From contig NZ_LFLU01000006.1 in assembly GCF_001189965.1 (NCBI RefSeq), positions 176,873-240,872 on the forward strand: a stretch of DNA of 64,000 bases, written 5' to 3'. Numbering within the stretch: the first letter of the stretch is position 1; every line of letters begins with the position of its first letter. A model generated the notes under the pieces. It was not told the DNA's origin, searched no databases, and saw nothing but the letters and a program-made list of their open reading frames with translations. This document shows, in pieces, positions 27,550 to 37,190 of this stretch. Source of the stretch: Herbaspirillum rhizosphaerae (GTDB lineage Bacteria > Pseudomonadota > Gammaproteobacteria > Burkholderiales > Burkholderiaceae_D). A program made the translations under genes and the position numbers.

Positions 27550-28845
27550 TCAGATATAAGCTGGCACCGAGCAGTGTTTGTGCTCGATGTGATACTCAAA
27601 TTCTTCGCGGAAATTCTTGATGAAAGCACGTACCGGCATCGCCGCCGCATCGCCCAGCGCGCAGATGGTGCGGCCCTGGATGTTGTCGGCAACCGAATTC
27701 AACACATCGAGGTCTTCCAGCTTGCCGTGACCGTTTTCGATACGTTCGACCATGCGGTACATCCAGCCTGTGCCTTCGCGGCATGGCGTACATTGACCGC
27801 AGGATTCTTCGTAATAGAAGTAAGCCAGGCGCAGCAGCGACTTGACCATGCAGCGCGTTTCATCCATCACGATGACCGCGCCCGAACCCAGCATCGAGCC
27901 GGCCTTGGCGATGGCGTCGTAATCCATGGTGGTTTCCATCATGACGTCGCCGCGAATCACCGGAGCGGACGAACCGCCGGGAATGACCGCCTTGATCTTC
28001 TTGCCGCCGCGCATGCCGCCGGCCAGTTCCAGCAATGTGGAAAATGGCGTGCCCAGCGGGATTTCGTAGTTGCCCGGACGTTCGACGTCGCCCGAGATCG
28101 AGAAGATCTTGGTGCCGCCGTTGTTCGGCTTGCCGATGTCGGCATACGCTTGCGCGCCGATCTTGAAGATGAACGGAACAGCAGCGAATGTTTCGGTGTT
28201 GTTGATCGTGGTCGGCTTGCCGTACAGGCCGAAGCTGGCCGGGAATGGCGGCTTGAAGCGCGGCTGGCCCTTCTTGCCTTCGAGCGACTCCAGCAGCGCA
28301 GTTTCTTCACCGCAGATGTAGGCGCCATAACCATGGTGGCCGTGCAACTGGAAGCTGAAGTTGGTGCCGAGGATGTTGTCGCCCAGAAAACCGGCTGCGC
28401 GTGCTTCTTCCAGCGCTTCTTCAAAACGCAGATAAGCGTCGAAAATTTCGCCGTGGATGTAGTTGTAGCCGACCGTGATGCCCATTGCGTAACCGCCGAT
28501 GATCATGCCTTCGATCAGCGCGTGCGGATTGTAGCGAATGATGTCGCGGTCCTTGAATGTGCCCGGCTCGCCTTCGTCGCTATTGCAGACCAGGTACTTT
28601 TGGCCTGGAAACTGGCGCGGCATGAAGCTCCACTTCAGGCCGGTCGGGAAACCCGCACCGCCGCGACCACGCAAGCCCGAGGACTTGAGTTCGGCGATGA
28701 CTTGTTCGGGAGTGATGTTTTCAGCCAGGATGCGCTTGAGCGACTCGTAGCCGCCGCGCTTGACGTAATCCGCCAGGTGCCAGTTCTGGCCATCCAGATC
28801 CGCGAGAATCAGCGGCTTGATATGACGATCGTGCAGACAAGTCAT
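27550..28845 (-). CDS. nuoF: NADH-quinone oxidoreductase subunit F
   Basis: A 431-residue subunit that binds NADH and FMN and carries the N3 4Fe-4S cluster, the entry point for electrons. Visible are [13 protein letters not shown] near 64-76 (NADH/FMN site), [29 protein letters not shown], and the cluster motif [13 protein letters not shown] near 349-361. The reading frame runs 18 codons further upstream, but [12 protein letters not shown] at 28845 overlaps the nuoE stop by four bases (ATGA) and gives the normal length, so this start was chosen. Confidence 0.96.
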   Translation of the reverse strand: MTCLHDRHIKPLILADLDGQNWHLADYVKRGGYESLKRILAENITPEQVIAELKSSGLRGRGGAGFPTGLKWSFMPRQFPGQKYLVCNSDEGEPGTFKDRDIIRYNPHALIEGMIIGGYAMGITVGYNYIHGEIFDAYLRFEEALEEARAAGFLGDNILGTNFSFQLHGHHGYGAYICGEETALLESLEGKKGQPRFKPPFPASFGLYGKPTTINNTETFAAVPFIFKIGAQAYADIGKPNNGGTKIFSISGDVERPGNYEIPLGTPFSTLLELAGGMRGGKKIKAVIPGGSSAPVIRGDVMMETTMDYDAIAKAGSMLGSGAVIVMDETRCMVKSLLRLAYFYYEESCGQCTPCREGTGWMYRMVERIENGHGKLEDLDVLNSVADNIQGRTICALGDAAAMPVRAFIKNFREEFEYHIEHKHCSVPAYI

Positions 28846-29378
28846 TTCTTCAGTTCCTCCAGCAGCGAGTCGATCTTGTCGTTCGACATCCAGCTGCACA
28901 TGCGGTGGTTATTGACCAGCATGACAGGTGCGTCGCCGCAAGCGCCCATGCATTCGCCTTCGACGATCGTGAACTGACCGTCAGCCGTGGTTTCCTTGTA
29001 GCCCACGCCAAGCTTGTGCTTCAGATGGTGCGCAGCACGCTCGCCGCCCGACAGCAGGCACGGCAGATTGGTGCAGACCGTGATCTTGTGCTTGCCTTGC
29101 GGGCTGGTGTTGTACATGTTGTAGAACGTGGCGACTTCCTGCACCGCGACAGCAGGCATGCCGATGTAGTCGGCGATTTCCTGTTGCAGCTCGGCAGGCA
29201 GCCAGCCGTGTTCGTCCTGGGCGATGCGCAACGCGGACATGACCGCAGACTGGCGTTGATCCGCAGGATATTTCGCGAGTTCGCGATCGATTTTCTTTAG
29301 AGCGTCTTGACTTAACAGCATATCGTTGGCCATCCGTGCGCATGGTTTTTTGAGAACCCGCGCGGGTTTATCGGACAT
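28842..29378 (-). CDS. nuoE: NADH-quinone oxidoreductase subunit E
   Basis: A subunit of up to 178 residues carrying the N1a 2Fe-2S cluster. The thioredoxin-like fold has ligands in [11 protein letters not shown] and later [12 protein letters not shown]. The N-terminal [12 protein letters not shown] block is also typical. The longest start (29378) has a stretch of about 15 residues not usual for the family. Starts at MANDML (29333) or MLLSQD (29321) would give the common length, but neither has a clearly better ribosome-binding site. The stop overlaps the nuoF start. Confidence 0.94.
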   Translation of the reverse strand: MSDKPARVLKKPCARMANDMLLSQDALKKIDRELAKYPADQRQSAVMSALRIAQDEHGWLPAELQQEIADYIGMPAVAVQEVATFYNMYNTSPQGKHKITVCTNLPCLLSGGERAAHHLKHKLGVGYKETTADGQFTIVEGECMGACGDAPVMLVNNHRMCSWMSNDKIDSLLEELKK

Positions 29379-29433
29379 TCCCCAGAACCTAATGGGTTTT
29401 AAAAAACATCCACTGACCGGCTTACTTCACCGG

Positions 29434-30687
29434 TTATCGGTCGATTTCACCAAACACAATGTCTTGCGTACCGATGATGGTTACCGCATCGGCAATCATG
29501 TGACCCTTGGCCATCTCGTTCAGACTCGACAAATGCGCATAACCCGGCGCGCGAATCTTCATGCGGTATGGCTTGTTGGCGCCGTCGGACACCAGATAGA
29601 TACCGAATTCGCCCTTCGGATGCTCAACTGCGGCATACGTTTCGCCCGGAGGCACGTGGAAGCCTTCGGTGAACAGCTTGAAGTGGTGAATCAGGTCTTC
29701 CATGTTGGACTTCATGTCCATACGTGGCGGCGGAGCAATCTTGTGGTTGTCGATGATGACCGGGCCCGGGTTGTTACGCAGCCACTCAACGCATTGTTTG
29801 ATGATGCGGTTGGACTGGCGCATTTCTTCCACGCGCACCAGATAGCGGTCATAGCAGTCGCCGTTCTTGCCGACCGGGATGTCGAAGTCGAGCAGATCGT
29901 AGACTTCATACGGCTGCTTCTTGCGCAGATCCCATTCGATGCCGGAACCACGCAGCATCGGACCGGTAAAGCCCATTGCCAGCGCACGCTCAGGCGAGAC
30001 CACGCCGACGCCGACCAGACGCTGCTTCCAGATACGGTTGTCGGTCAGCAGTGTTTCGTACTCGTCGACGTATTTCGGGAAACGGTTGGTGAAGTCTTCA
30101 ATGAAGTCCAGCATGGAACCCTGGCGGTTTTCATTGAGCTGCTTGATTGCCTTGTCGTTGCGAACGATCGATGCCTTGTACTGCGGCATGGTGTCCGGCA
30201 GATCGCGGTAGACGCCGCCCGGACGATAATAAGCAGCATGCATACGCGCACCGGAAACGGCTTCGTAGCAATCCATCAGGTCTTCGCGTTCGCGGAAGGC
30301 GTACAGCAGAACGCCCATCGCGCCGACGTCCAGACCGTGCGCACCGATCCACATCAGGTGGTTCAGCAGGCGGGTGATTTCGTCGAACATCACGCGGATG
30401 TACTGGGCGCGCATCGGCACGTCAATGCCGAGCAGCTTTTCGATCGCCATGACATAGGCGTGTTCGTTACACATCATCGACACGTAGTCGAGACGATCCA
30501 TGTAAGGAACCGATTGCAGATAGGTTTTTTGCTCGGCCAGCTTTTCAGTCGCGCGATGCAGCAGACCGATGTGCGGGTCGGCACGCTGAATGACTTCACC
30601 GTCCAGCTCCAGCACCAGACGCAACACACCGTGCGCCGCCGGATGCTGAGGACCAAAGTTCAGCGTGTAATTCTTGATTTCAGCCAT
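29434..30687 (-). CDS. nuoD: NADH-quinone oxidoreductase subunit D
   Basis: A 417-residue 49-kDa-type subunit that, with NuoB and NuoH, forms the quinone-reducing chamber. It begins with the conserved [20 protein letters not shown] block near 12-31, has [14 protein letters not shown] near 83-96 and ends with ...[12 protein letters not shown], exactly as expected. It is a separate gene here, not fused to nuoC as in E. coli. Its ATG overlaps the nuoC stop (TAATG). Confidence 0.97.
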   Translation of the reverse strand: MAEIKNYTLNFGPQHPAAHGVLRLVLELDGEVIQRADPHIGLLHRATEKLAEQKTYLQSVPYMDRLDYVSMMCNEHAYVMAIEKLLGIDVPMRAQYIRVMFDEITRLLNHLMWIGAHGLDVGAMGVLLYAFREREDLMDCYEAVSGARMHAAYYRPGGVYRDLPDTMPQYKASIVRNDKAIKQLNENRQGSMLDFIEDFTNRFPKYVDEYETLLTDNRIWKQRLVGVGVVSPERALAMGFTGPMLRGSGIEWDLRKKQPYEVYDLLDFDIPVGKNGDCYDRYLVRVEEMRQSNRIIKQCVEWLRNNPGPVIIDNHKIAPPPRMDMKSNMEDLIHHFKLFTEGFHVPPGETYAAVEHPKGEFGIYLVSDGANKPYRMKIRAPGYAHLSSLNEMAKGHMIADAVTIIGTQDIVFGEIDR

Positions 30688-31283
30688 TATTTAATCCCGT
30701 AGTTTTCTTCACGAATGACGCGCGGCGTGATTTCACGCGGCTCAATCGTTACGGGTTGATAAACCACGCGTTTTTGCTCAGCATCGTAACGCATTTCGAC
30801 ATAGCCCGACACCGGGAAGTCTTTGCGGAACGGGTGACCGATGAAGCCGTAGTCGGTAAGGATACGGCGCAAGTCGTCGTGCCCATCGAACAAGATGCCG
30901 AAGAAATCGAAGGCTTCTCGTTCGTACCAGTTGGCGGAAGACCAGATACCGGTCACCGACGCCACCAGCGGCAATTCATCATCAGGAGCGAAAACGCGGA
31001 CGCGGACGCGCCAGTTGTGGCTGATCGACAGCAGATGGGAAACCACGGCAAAACGCGGACCTTCCCAGACACCGTCACCGTATGTGGAGTAATCCACGCC
31101 ACACAGGTCGATCAGTTCTTCGAAACGGGTGTCGGCGTGGTCGCGCAGAACGCGCATCGCCGACAGGTAATCGGCTTGCTTGACCACGATCGTGATCTCG
31201 CCCAAAGCCACTGTCAAATTCTGAAGATACCCCCCAAGCGCATTGCGCAAGGCAGCTTCGAGAGTTTCCAATTTTGTCGTCAT
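30687..31283 (-). CDS. nuoC: NADH-quinone oxidoreductase subunit C
   Basis: A 198-residue 30-kDa-type subunit of the peripheral arm of complex I, which has no cofactor. The signature region [20 protein letters not shown] near 117-136 and the following [20 protein letters not shown] block are complete. It is separate from nuoD. It lies 21 bp after nuoB and overlaps the nuoD start by one base. Confidence 0.96.
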   Translation of the reverse strand: MTTKLETLEAALRNALGGYLQNLTVALGEITIVVKQADYLSAMRVLRDHADTRFEELIDLCGVDYSTYGDGVWEGPRFAVVSHLLSISHNWRVRVRVFAPDDELPLVASVTGIWSSANWYEREAFDFFGILFDGHDDLRRILTDYGFIGHPFRKDFPVSGYVEMRYDAEQKRVVYQPVTIEPREITPRVIREENYGIK

Positions 31284-31304
31284 TCTGACCCTTCCACTCT
31301 CTTC

Positions 31305-31781
31305 TTAGCGCGCAATGGTATTGGTACGCTTGATCTTGTTTTGCAGCTGGATCACGCCATACAGCAGCGCTTCCGCTGTCGGCGGGCAACCTGGCACATA
31401 CACGTCCACCGGCACGATGCGATCGCAACCGCGCACAACCGAATACGAGTAGTGATAATAACCACCGCCGTTGGCGCAGGAACCCATCGAAATCACCCAG
31501 CGCGGTTCGGCCATCTGGTCGTATACCTTGCGCAATGCCGGCGCCATCTTGTTGCACAGCGTGCCGGCCACGATCATCAAGTCGGACTGGCGCGGCGACG
31601 GACGGAACACCGCGCCAAAACGATCCAGATCGTAACGCGATGCGCCAGCGTGCATCATTTCAACCGCACAGCAAGCCAGACCGAATGTCATCGGCCACAA
31701 AGAGCCGGTACGGGTCCAGTTGATTACCTTATCCAGCGAGGTGGTAACAAACCCTTCGTTTAATACGCCTTCAATTGACAT
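31305..31781 (-). CDS. nuoB: NADH-quinone oxidoreductase subunit B
   Basis: A 158-residue subunit that carries the terminal N2 4Fe-4S cluster, the donor to quinone. All four ligands are visible: the adjacent cysteines in [11 protein letters not shown] near 33-43, GTLCNK near 98, and [12 protein letters not shown] near 130-141. The protein begins [20 protein letters not shown] as in other betaproteobacteria. It follows nuoA by three bases. Confidence 0.97.
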   Translation of the reverse strand: MSIEGVLNEGFVTTSLDKVINWTRTGSLWPMTFGLACCAVEMMHAGASRYDLDRFGAVFRPSPRQSDLMIVAGTLCNKMAPALRKVYDQMAEPRWVISMGSCANGGGYYHYSYSVVRGCDRIVPVDVYVPGCPPTAEALLYGVIQLQNKIKRTNTIAR

Positions 31782-31784
31782 GGC

Positions 31785-32144
31785 TCACTCCCAATCCAGG
31801 GCACCCTTTTTCCAGATGTACCAAAAACCGACAACAAATTCGGCGATGAACACCATCATCGTCATGTAGCCAGACCAGCCCAAGTCGCGCATGGAAACGC
31901 CCCAAGGGAAGAAAAATGCAGTTTCGAGATCGAACAGAATAAACAGAATGGCGACGAGGTAATAACGCACATCGAACTTCATGCGCGCATCTTCAAAAGC
32001 CTCGAATCCGCATTCGTATGGAGAAGTCTTTTGCGCATCAGGCCTATGGGGACCAAGCAAACGACCGAGTAACTGAGGAGCGACACCAACAGCGATGCCG
32101 ATTAGGATAAACAATAGAACTGGAAAGTAATTTTCGAGGTTCAC
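31785..32144 (-). CDS. nuoA: NADH-quinone oxidoreductase subunit A
   Basis: A 119-residue, three-helix membrane subunit (ND3 homologue) and first gene of the complex I operon. The conserved loop [20 protein letters not shown] near 41-60, including the cysteine that marks the active/deactive loop in mitochondria, is intact. So is [13 protein letters not shown] near 72-84. The 117-bp stretch upstream contains the terminator of the tRNA-Leu gene, so the operon has its own promoter, or transcription reads through from the tRNA. Confidence 0.96.
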   Translation of the reverse strand: MNLENYFPVLLFILIGIAVGVAPQLLGRLLGPHRPDAQKTSPYECGFEAFEDARMKFDVRYYLVAILFILFDLETAFFFPWGVSMRDLGWSGYMTMMVFIAEFVVGFWYIWKKGALDWE

Positions 32145-32210
32145 GATTAGGCGCAGGTTTGTTGATAATTAGCGGAATGATTCTCAATATCAAACAGCTT
32201 TTCCCTCGTC

Positions 32211-32248
32211 AAAAAGCCAGCTCAGGATTTTGTCCTTTGCTGGCTTTT
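32211..32248 (-). terminator. terminator downstream of tRNA-Leu
   Basis: On the minus strand AAAAGCCAGC, a 17-base loop and GCTGGCTTTTTGACG form an intrinsic terminator beginning 14 bp after the tRNA 3' end. It separates the tRNA transcript from nuoA. Confidence 0.75.
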
Positions 32249-32261
32249 CTAGATATTTCAA

Positions 32262-32346
32262 TGGTGCCGACGACGAGACTCGAACTCGTACAGCTTTCGC
32301 CACTACCCCCTCAAGATAGCGTGTCTACCAATTTCACCACGTCGGC
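32262..32346 (-). tRNA. tRNA-Leu (anticodon GAG)
   Basis: Read on the minus strand, the 85-nt gene has a 7-bp acceptor stem (GCCGACG with CGTCGGC), a D arm with GGTAGACAC, the anticodon stem-loop CTATC-TTGAGGG-GGTAG with GAG at positions 34-36, and a long class II variable arm. The T arm is ACGAG-TTCGAGT-CTCGT, and the CCA end is encoded. GAG reads CUC/CUU leucine codons. Its position between secG and nuoA is the usual one in related betaproteobacteria. Confidence 0.95.
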
Positions 32347-32357
32347 TTGAGACTGCA

Positions 32358-32387
32358 ATTGTAACCCGTTTTGATGCTCTTGTTCAA
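32358..32387 (-). promoter_or_regulatory. sigma-70-type promoter of tRNA-Leu
   Basis: TTGAAC, 18 bases, TACAAT on the minus strand, with the -10 ending 11 bp before the mature tRNA 5' end. Four of six and five of six consensus matches. The spacing to the gene fits a dedicated tRNA promoter. Confidence 0.6.
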
Positions 32388-32424
32388 TGCACAATCACAC
32401 TAAAACTTCATAAACTGCTTTAAG

Positions 32425-32453
32425 TTTTGCGCATTATTACACTCTGCGCAAAA
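32425..32453. terminator. hairpin after secG
   Basis: TTTTGCGCA, 11 bases, TGCGCAAAA: a perfect 9-bp stem starting two bases after the secG stop. No long T-run follows, so termination is likely partial. Confidence 0.45.
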
Positions 32454-32455
32454 GA

Positions 32456-32830
32456 TTATTTCGGAATCTGATTTGATTGATCTGCAGGATTCGCAGGCGC
32501 TGCCGCCGGCGCACCCGATGCAGCCGGCGTTGCCGGAATTGCAGCTGCCGGAGCAGGCAAATTATCCATGACGCCGCCGCTTTGCGAGACGTGGTGATTG
32601 CCGACAAAAGCCAGCGCGAGCGTTGCGATAAAAAAGACCGCAGCTGCGACGCCAGTCGACTTGGACAAGAAGTTGGATGAACCGGTGGCGCCGAACAAAC
32701 TACCCGACGCGCCGGAACCGAAAGCAGCCCCCATATCAGCCCCTTTGCCGTGCTGCAGCAACACCAGACCAATGATTGTCAGCGCTGCCAGCACTTGGAT
32801 CACAACAATAACAGTAAATAAAGTATTCAT
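32456..32830 (-). CDS. secG: protein translocase subunit SecG
   Basis: A 124-residue small membrane subunit of the SecYEG channel that aids protein export. The family pattern is clear: an N-terminal helix (VIVVIQVLAALTIIGLVLLQ), the loop HGKGADMGAAFGSGASGSLFG near 27-47 (shown in part), a second helix near 60-78, and a variable Ala/Pro-rich tail that ends NPADQSNQIPK. It lies 30 bp after tpiA on the same strand. The long Ala/Pro tail is typical of betaproteobacterial SecG. Confidence 0.94.
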   Translation of the reverse strand: MNTLFTVIVVIQVLAALTIIGLVLLQHGKGADMGAAFGSGASGSLFGATGSSNFLSKSTGVAAAVFFIATLALAFVGNHHVSQSGGVMDNLPAPAAAIPATPAASGAPAAAPANPADQSNQIPK

Positions 32831-32860
32831 ATAGCCATCTTCAATTTAAAACAACAACGA

Positions 32861-33622
32861 TCAGTTACCTTGGGCGGCCTGGACAATCGCCAGGAAATCC
32901 GCCGCCTTCAAGGCCGCACCACCAATGAGACCACCGTCGATATCCGACATGGCCAGCAATTCTTTTGCGTTATCGGGCTTCATGCTACCACCATACAAGA
33001 TTTGCACCTTGACTGCGGCCGCCGCATTCCTGACCGACAATTTGCCGCGCAGCTTGGCGTGCACGTCTTGCGCCATCTCGGGCGTTGCCGTCTTGCCGGT
33101 GCCGATGGCCCAGACCGGCTCATAGGCGACCACGATCTTTTCGACGTCAGCCACATCCAACGCAGCCAATACAGCATCGATCTGACGACCGACGACCGCA
33201 TCGGTCTGCCCTGCTTCGCGCTCGGCCAGCGTTTCGCCGACACAAACAACAGGCGTCAAACCCGACTTCAGCGCAGCAACCGCCTTGGCGGCCACGACAG
33301 CATCCGTTTCGCCGTGATAAGCACGACGCTCGGAATGACCGACGATCGCATACTTGCATCCAAACTCAGCCAGCATTGCGCCCGACACTTCGCCGGTATA
33401 AGCACCGTTGGCATGCGCCGAAACATCTTGCGCACCCAATGCCAAGGCCGAACCGGCGACGGCCGCCTGCACTTGCGCCAGGTAAGGCGCAGGCACGCAA
33501 ACCGCGACATCGGCCTGCGCGCCAGCGGCTGCAAGACCCGTTTTTACGTCAGCGACCAGCGCCGCATTGGCGGCCAGGCCGCCATTCATCTTCCAGTTAC
33601 CGGCAACTAATTTACGGCGCAT
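32861..33622 (-). CDS. tpiA: triosephosphate isomerase
   Basis: A 253-residue TIM-barrel enzyme that interconverts dihydroxyacetone phosphate and glyceraldehyde 3-phosphate in glycolysis and gluconeogenesis. Active-site residues are visible: N9 and K11 in GNWKMNGG, H96 in VGHSERR, and E168 in [12 protein letters not shown]. The phosphate-gripping loop is the following AIGTGKTAT. Length is normal. It is the first of the tpiA-secG pair and follows the quinone oxidoreductase gene by 117 bp. Confidence 0.96.
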   Translation of the reverse strand: MRRKLVAGNWKMNGGLAANAALVADVKTGLAAAGAQADVAVCVPAPYLAQVQAAVAGSALALGAQDVSAHANGAYTGEVSGAMLAEFGCKYAIVGHSERRAYHGETDAVVAAKAVAALKSGLTPVVCVGETLAEREAGQTDAVVGRQIDAVLAALDVADVEKIVVAYEPVWAIGTGKTATPEMAQDVHAKLRGKLSVRNAAAAVKVQILYGGSMKPDNAKELLAMSDIDGGLIGGAALKAADFLAIVQAAQGN

Positions 33623-33739
33623 AAGAGTGAGTATTTTGAATAACCCCGCATTCTATCGCGCCGCGGCAAAGCCGGTCAAACCAATAGCCCGGTATTTATC
33701 CTTCAGATCTGCCACTTAAAACACCTGTTGAAGCCCGTT

Positions 33740-34726
33740 TCAGCTTACTGTCAGCATGATCTTGCCGACATGCGCGCTCGATTCCATCAGCGCATGCGCC
33801 TGCGCAGCCTGTTCCAGCGGGAAGGTTTTGTAAATCACCGGCCTCACTTTGCCGGCGGCCAGCAGCGGCCACACGCGTTCTTTCAATTGCGCCGCAATGT
33901 AAGCCTTGAACCCGACAGGACGCGGACGCAATGTGGAACCCGTCACCGTCAGGCGCCGGCGCAGGATCTGACTCAAATCCAGCTGCCCCTTGGCGCCGCC
34001 CAGCAAGGCGATCACGACGAGCCGGCCGTCGTCCGCCAATGTCTTTATCTCGCGCGGCAGATAATCGCCGCCGACCATATCCAGAATGACGTCGACGCCG
34101 CGTCCGTCGGTTGCGGTTTTCACCACTTCCTCGAAATCTTCCGTGCGGTAGTTGATGCCCAATTCGGCGCCCAGCTCTTCGCAGGCGCGACATTTGTCAT
34201 CCGATCCCGCGGTGGCAAAGACGCGATGTCCCAACGCGGTCGCAATCTGAATCGCCGTGACGCCGATGCCGGAACTGCCGCCCTGCACCAGCAAGGTCTC
34301 GCCCGCAGACAAGTGCGCCCGCTCGAATACATTGCTCCAGACAGTGAAGAATGTCTCCGGCAACGCTGCCGCCTGCAAGGCCGTCAAGCCAGCCGGCACC
34401 GACAGGCACAGCGCCAGCGGCGCAGCGCAGTATTCTGCATAGCCGCCGCCCTGCACCAGCGCACACACCAGGTCGCCCTTGCGAAAACCGCTGTCGCCGA
34501 GGTCGCCGTCGACAATTTCTCCCGCCACTTCCAGCCCCGGCAAGTCAGATGCGCCAGGCGGCACCGGATAATTGCCCTGCCGCTGAAAGACATCCGGACG
34601 ATTCACGCCGGCGGCATGGACCTTGATCAATACCTCGCCGCTCTTGAGCTCCGGCATGGGCCGTTCGCACAATTGCAGCACTTCAGGAGCGCCAAATTCG
34701 GTGATTTCGATTGCCTTCATATCCAT
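33740..34726 (-). CDS. NAD(P)H:quinone oxidoreductase, zinc-independent MDR family
   Basis: A 328-residue medium-chain reductase of the quinone oxidoreductase/PIG3 type. It reduces quinones or related carbonyls with NADPH in the cytoplasm. The N-terminal GEVLIKVHAAGVNRPDVFQR block is near 30-49, and the nucleotide-binding GGSSGIGVTAIQIA motif is near 149-162. Neither catalytic nor structural zinc ligands are present, as expected. MKAIEI two codons downstream is an alternative start. The gene order here, upstream of tpiA-secG-nuo, matches what I remember from other betaproteobacteria. In those genomes pnp is usually its direct neighbour, but here a 7.7-kb block intervenes. Confidence 0.88.
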   Translation of the reverse strand: MDMKAIEITEFGAPEVLQLCERPMPELKSGEVLIKVHAAGVNRPDVFQRQGNYPVPPGASDLPGLEVAGEIVDGDLGDSGFRKGDLVCALVQGGGYAEYCAAPLALCLSVPAGLTALQAAALPETFFTVWSNVFERAHLSAGETLLVQGGSSGIGVTAIQIATALGHRVFATAGSDDKCRACEELGAELGINYRTEDFEEVVKTATDGRGVDVILDMVGGDYLPREIKTLADDGRLVVIALLGGAKGQLDLSQILRRRLTVTGSTLRPRPVGFKAYIAAQLKERVWPLLAAGKVRPVIYKTFPLEQAAQAHALMESSAHVGKIMLTVS

Positions 34727-34791
34727 CCTTTTTAGCTTGCGGGCACACAGCCTGCGATTTCAGCATCAAAGCGCAGCATCAGGGCGCCGCG

Positions 34792-35346
34792 TCAGAGCGA
34801 AGCTGCGGCGCGCGCGGCCGTGTCGTACAAACCAGACGCGCTACGCAGCAATTGCGCCGCTTCGCCGATGGCCTGGTTCTGGATGCCGCTGTCGACCTGC
34901 ACCTCGATCAGGCAGCGTTCGCGCACTTCCTTGTATTTCATGCACAACTCCTGCCCTTCTTCCGTGGTCGAAAACAACAGTTCCTTGCCCGCCTTTTCGC
35001 TCTTCACGTAACCCGCCTTGACCAATTTCTTCAGCGCGTAAGTCACAACGTGGGTATCCTCAATATTCAGGACAAAGCAAATGTCGGCAAGTTTCTTCTT
35101 TCGTTCGCGATGATTCACGTGATGCAACAAAGAGACTTCGATTGCAGTCATGTCTTTTGCCCCCGCAGCCAGCATGCAGCGCATCATCCAGCGATTGAAG
35201 GCGTTGCCGGCCATGATCAGTGCATATTCGAGCTCGGACAGCTCGGCGCTGCGCTCGGAAACAAGGTGATTCGAGGAGACGATTTTGGTCGGGGATTTTT
35301 TGGTCACGGCATTCTCCGGCGTGATTTCCAGGGATTTTTCATTCAT
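34792..35346 (-). CDS. MarR-like winged-helix transcriptional regulator
   Basis: A 184-residue regulator with a MarR-type winged helix-turn-helix at about 65-145. It reads DMTAIEVSLLHHVNHR, then KLADICFVLNIEDTHVVTYA, then KKLVKAGYVKSEKAGKELLF for the wing. The first 35 residues are a polar tail. It is divergent from pxpB, with a 149-bp shared region that contains an AT-rich palindrome at 35405-35417. It is therefore the likely local regulator of the 5-oxoproline genes, responding to 5-oxoproline or a peptide of it (inference). It could also regulate only itself. Confidence 0.82.
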   Translation of the reverse strand: MNEKSLEITPENAVTKKSPTKIVSSNHLVSERSAELSELEYALIMAGNAFNRWMMRCMLAAGAKDMTAIEVSLLHHVNHRERKKKLADICFVLNIEDTHVVTYALKKLVKAGYVKSEKAGKELLFSTTEEGQELCMKYKEVRERCLIEVQVDSGIQNQAIGEAAQLLRSASGLYDTAARAAASL

Positions 35347-35404
35347 AAGCTATTTTCTATCAAGAAGATTTTCGTACAACGCCGCTACTATATAGCAATC
35401 CCAA

Positions 35405-35417
35405 ATAAATAATTTAT
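35405..35417. promoter_or_regulatory. AT-rich palindrome, candidate operator of the pxp operon
   Basis: ATAAAT, one base, ATTTAT: a perfect 13-bp palindrome in the 149-bp region between the MarR-like regulator and pxpB. The surrounding 80 bp are strongly AT-rich, as expected for a shared divergent promoter. Confidence 0.4.
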
Positions 35418-35495
35418 CGACATATTGTTTATACCTTGCCGTAAATGTATGATCCGCGAGAACAATGAAGGCGCTCAAGCCTTTGCATAATCTGG

Positions 35496-36155
35496 ATGAC
35501 AATGATTCAACCGCAAATTCACTTCCTGGGCGACGGCGCATTACTGTGCAACCTGCCGCCTCCCGCCACATTGCCTCAGCAGCAACGCATCTGGAGCATC
35601 GCCGAACAGGCTGCAAGCTGGCCGGAAGTCAGCGAAGTCGTGCCCGGCATGAACAACCTGACCCTGATCCTGCGCCGCCCGGTGGCGGACATGGACATCG
35701 TTTCCCGACGCATCCTGGAAGTCTGGCCCCACATCGACGTCAGCCACGTCGCCGGGCGCGAGATCGATATCCCCGTCGTCTATGGCGGGGCCGGCGGCCC
35801 GGATCTTGAGGTCGTTGCCCGCCACACAAGTCTGTCCGTCAAGGAAGTCATCGAACGCCACAGCGGCGGCGAATATGTCGTCTACTTCATCGGCTTCATG
35901 CCGGGTTTCGCCTACATGGGCGGACTTGAGCCTGCGCTGGCGACGCCGCGCCGTGACGAACCACGCCTGTCGATCCCGGCCGGCTCGGTCGGCATCGGCG
36001 GCGAGCAAACCGGCATTTATCCGCTCGCCTCCCCCGGCGGCTGGCAACTGCTGGGCCGCACCTCGCTGCCCTTGTTCGATCCCGCGCAAACGCCGCCGAC
36101 CCTGTTGCGACCGGGCGACCGCGTGCACTTCACCGTGGAGCGGATCGTCAAATGA
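35496..36155 (+). CDS. pxpB: 5-oxoprolinase subunit PxpB (KipI-like)
   Basis: A 219-residue subunit of the prokaryotic 5-oxoprolinase PxpABC, which hydrolyses 5-oxoproline to glutamate using ATP. The AHS1 domain motifs are present: VVPGMNNLTLIL near 48-59, IDIPVVYGGAGGPDL near 89-103, and the FIGFMPGFAYMGGLEP block near 130-145, followed by RLSIPAGSVGIGGEQTGIYP. The stop overlaps the pxpC start by four bases (ATGA), showing coupled expression of the two subunits that form one enzyme. An older name for the family is KipI, an inhibitor of a sporulation kinase, which does not apply here. Confidence 0.93.
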   Translation: MTMIQPQIHFLGDGALLCNLPPPATLPQQQRIWSIAEQAASWPEVSEVVPGMNNLTLILRRPVADMDIVSRRILEVWPHIDVSHVAGREIDIPVVYGGAGGPDLEVVARHTSLSVKEVIERHSGGEYVVYFIGFMPGFAYMGGLEPALATPRRDEPRLSIPAGSVGIGGEQTGIYPLASPGGWQLLGRTSLPLFDPAQTPPTLLRPGDRVHFTVERIVK

Positions 36156-37162
36156 TAGAAATCCTCCAACCCGGCATTCTCACGTCGGTACAAGACCTCG
36201 GCCGCCCCGGCCACCGCCAGCTCGGCATCAATCCCGGCGGCGCACTGAACAGCCTGGCGCTGAGCGCAGCCAATCTGCTGGTCGGCAACCTGATTGAAGC
36301 CGCAGGCCTGGAAATCACCATGGGCGCCTGCGAAATGCGCTTCACAGCCGATACGCGCATTGCGCTCGGCGGCGACGACTTCGATGCACGGCTCGACGGC
36401 AAATCGATCACGCCTTACTGGAGCGTACCGGTGCGCGCCGGCCAGACCTTGAAGCTGGCGCACGCCGGCCCCAACGCCACCCAGGGCATGCGCAGCTATC
36501 TGGCCGTCACCGGCGGCATCGATGTCGCGGAAGTCCTCGGCTCGCGCAGCACCGATCTGAAAGCCAACTTCGGCGGCCATGAAGGACGCGCCTTGCGCAA
36601 AGGCGACCGCCTGCGGCAAGGACCGGCGACCGTCGCCATCGCCGGTCCGGCTTTCGGCGTGCGTTCGCCGGCATGGAGCGGCGTCGGCACGCAGACCCAG
36701 GACAGCAGCAAGCTGATTCACCTGCGCGTGTTGCCCGGCCCCGAATTCGAACAATTCACCGTCGCGTCGAAGAATGCCTTGTGGCTGGACAAATGGCGCA
36801 TCACGCCCAACAGCAATCGCATGGGCTATCGCCTCGAAGGTCCTGAACTCAAGCGCAAGCAAAGCCGCGACCTGCTGTCGCACGGCGTCGTGCCGGGCGT
36901 GATCCAGGTGCCGCCGTCGGGCCAGCCGATCATCCTGATGGGCGATGCGCAAACCACCGGCGGCTATCCGAAGATCGGCGTCGTCATCCAGGCCGACATG
37001 TGGAAGCTGGCGCAAGCGCCGCTGAACGCCCAATTGCAATTGCAGCCTTGCGATCTGGAACAGGCCTTGCTTGCCTGGGAGGAACAGCAGGCTTATCTGG
37101 ACAGCATCCGGCAAACGCTCGCCGCCCTCGACTGGTCGCGCGCCACCCAATACAAGAAGTAA
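36152..37162 (+). CDS. pxpC: 5-oxoprolinase subunit PxpC (KipA-like)
   Basis: A 336-residue AHS2-domain subunit that pairs with PxpB. The N-terminal [20 protein letters not shown] motif near 8-27 and the central [20 protein letters not shown] block near 114-133 are conserved. So is the C-terminal [20 protein letters not shown] block near 251-270. Normal length. It starts within the pxpB stop and is followed 28 bp later by pxpA, giving the order B-C-A. Confidence 0.93.
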   Translation: MIEILQPGILTSVQDLGRPGHRQLGINPGGALNSLALSAANLLVGNLIEAAGLEITMGACEMRFTADTRIALGGDDFDARLDGKSITPYWSVPVRAGQTLKLAHAGPNATQGMRSYLAVTGGIDVAEVLGSRSTDLKANFGGHEGRALRKGDRLRQGPATVAIAGPAFGVRSPAWSGVGTQTQDSSKLIHLRVLPGPEFEQFTVASKNALWLDKWRITPNSNRMGYRLEGPELKRKQSRDLLSHGVVPGVIQVPPSGQPIILMGDAQTTGGYPKIGVVIQADMWKLAQAPLNAQLQLQPCDLEQALLAWEEQQAYLDSIRQTLAALDWSRATQYKK

Positions 37163-37190
37163 CCGAGACAACAAGGAGCAGAGACACACC

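Noticed and set aside
35496..36155. PxpB/PxpC as KipI/KipA kinase-inhibitor genes
   Set aside because: The KipI name comes from Bacillus sporulation. With pxpA in the same operon the 5-oxoprolinase role is far more likely.
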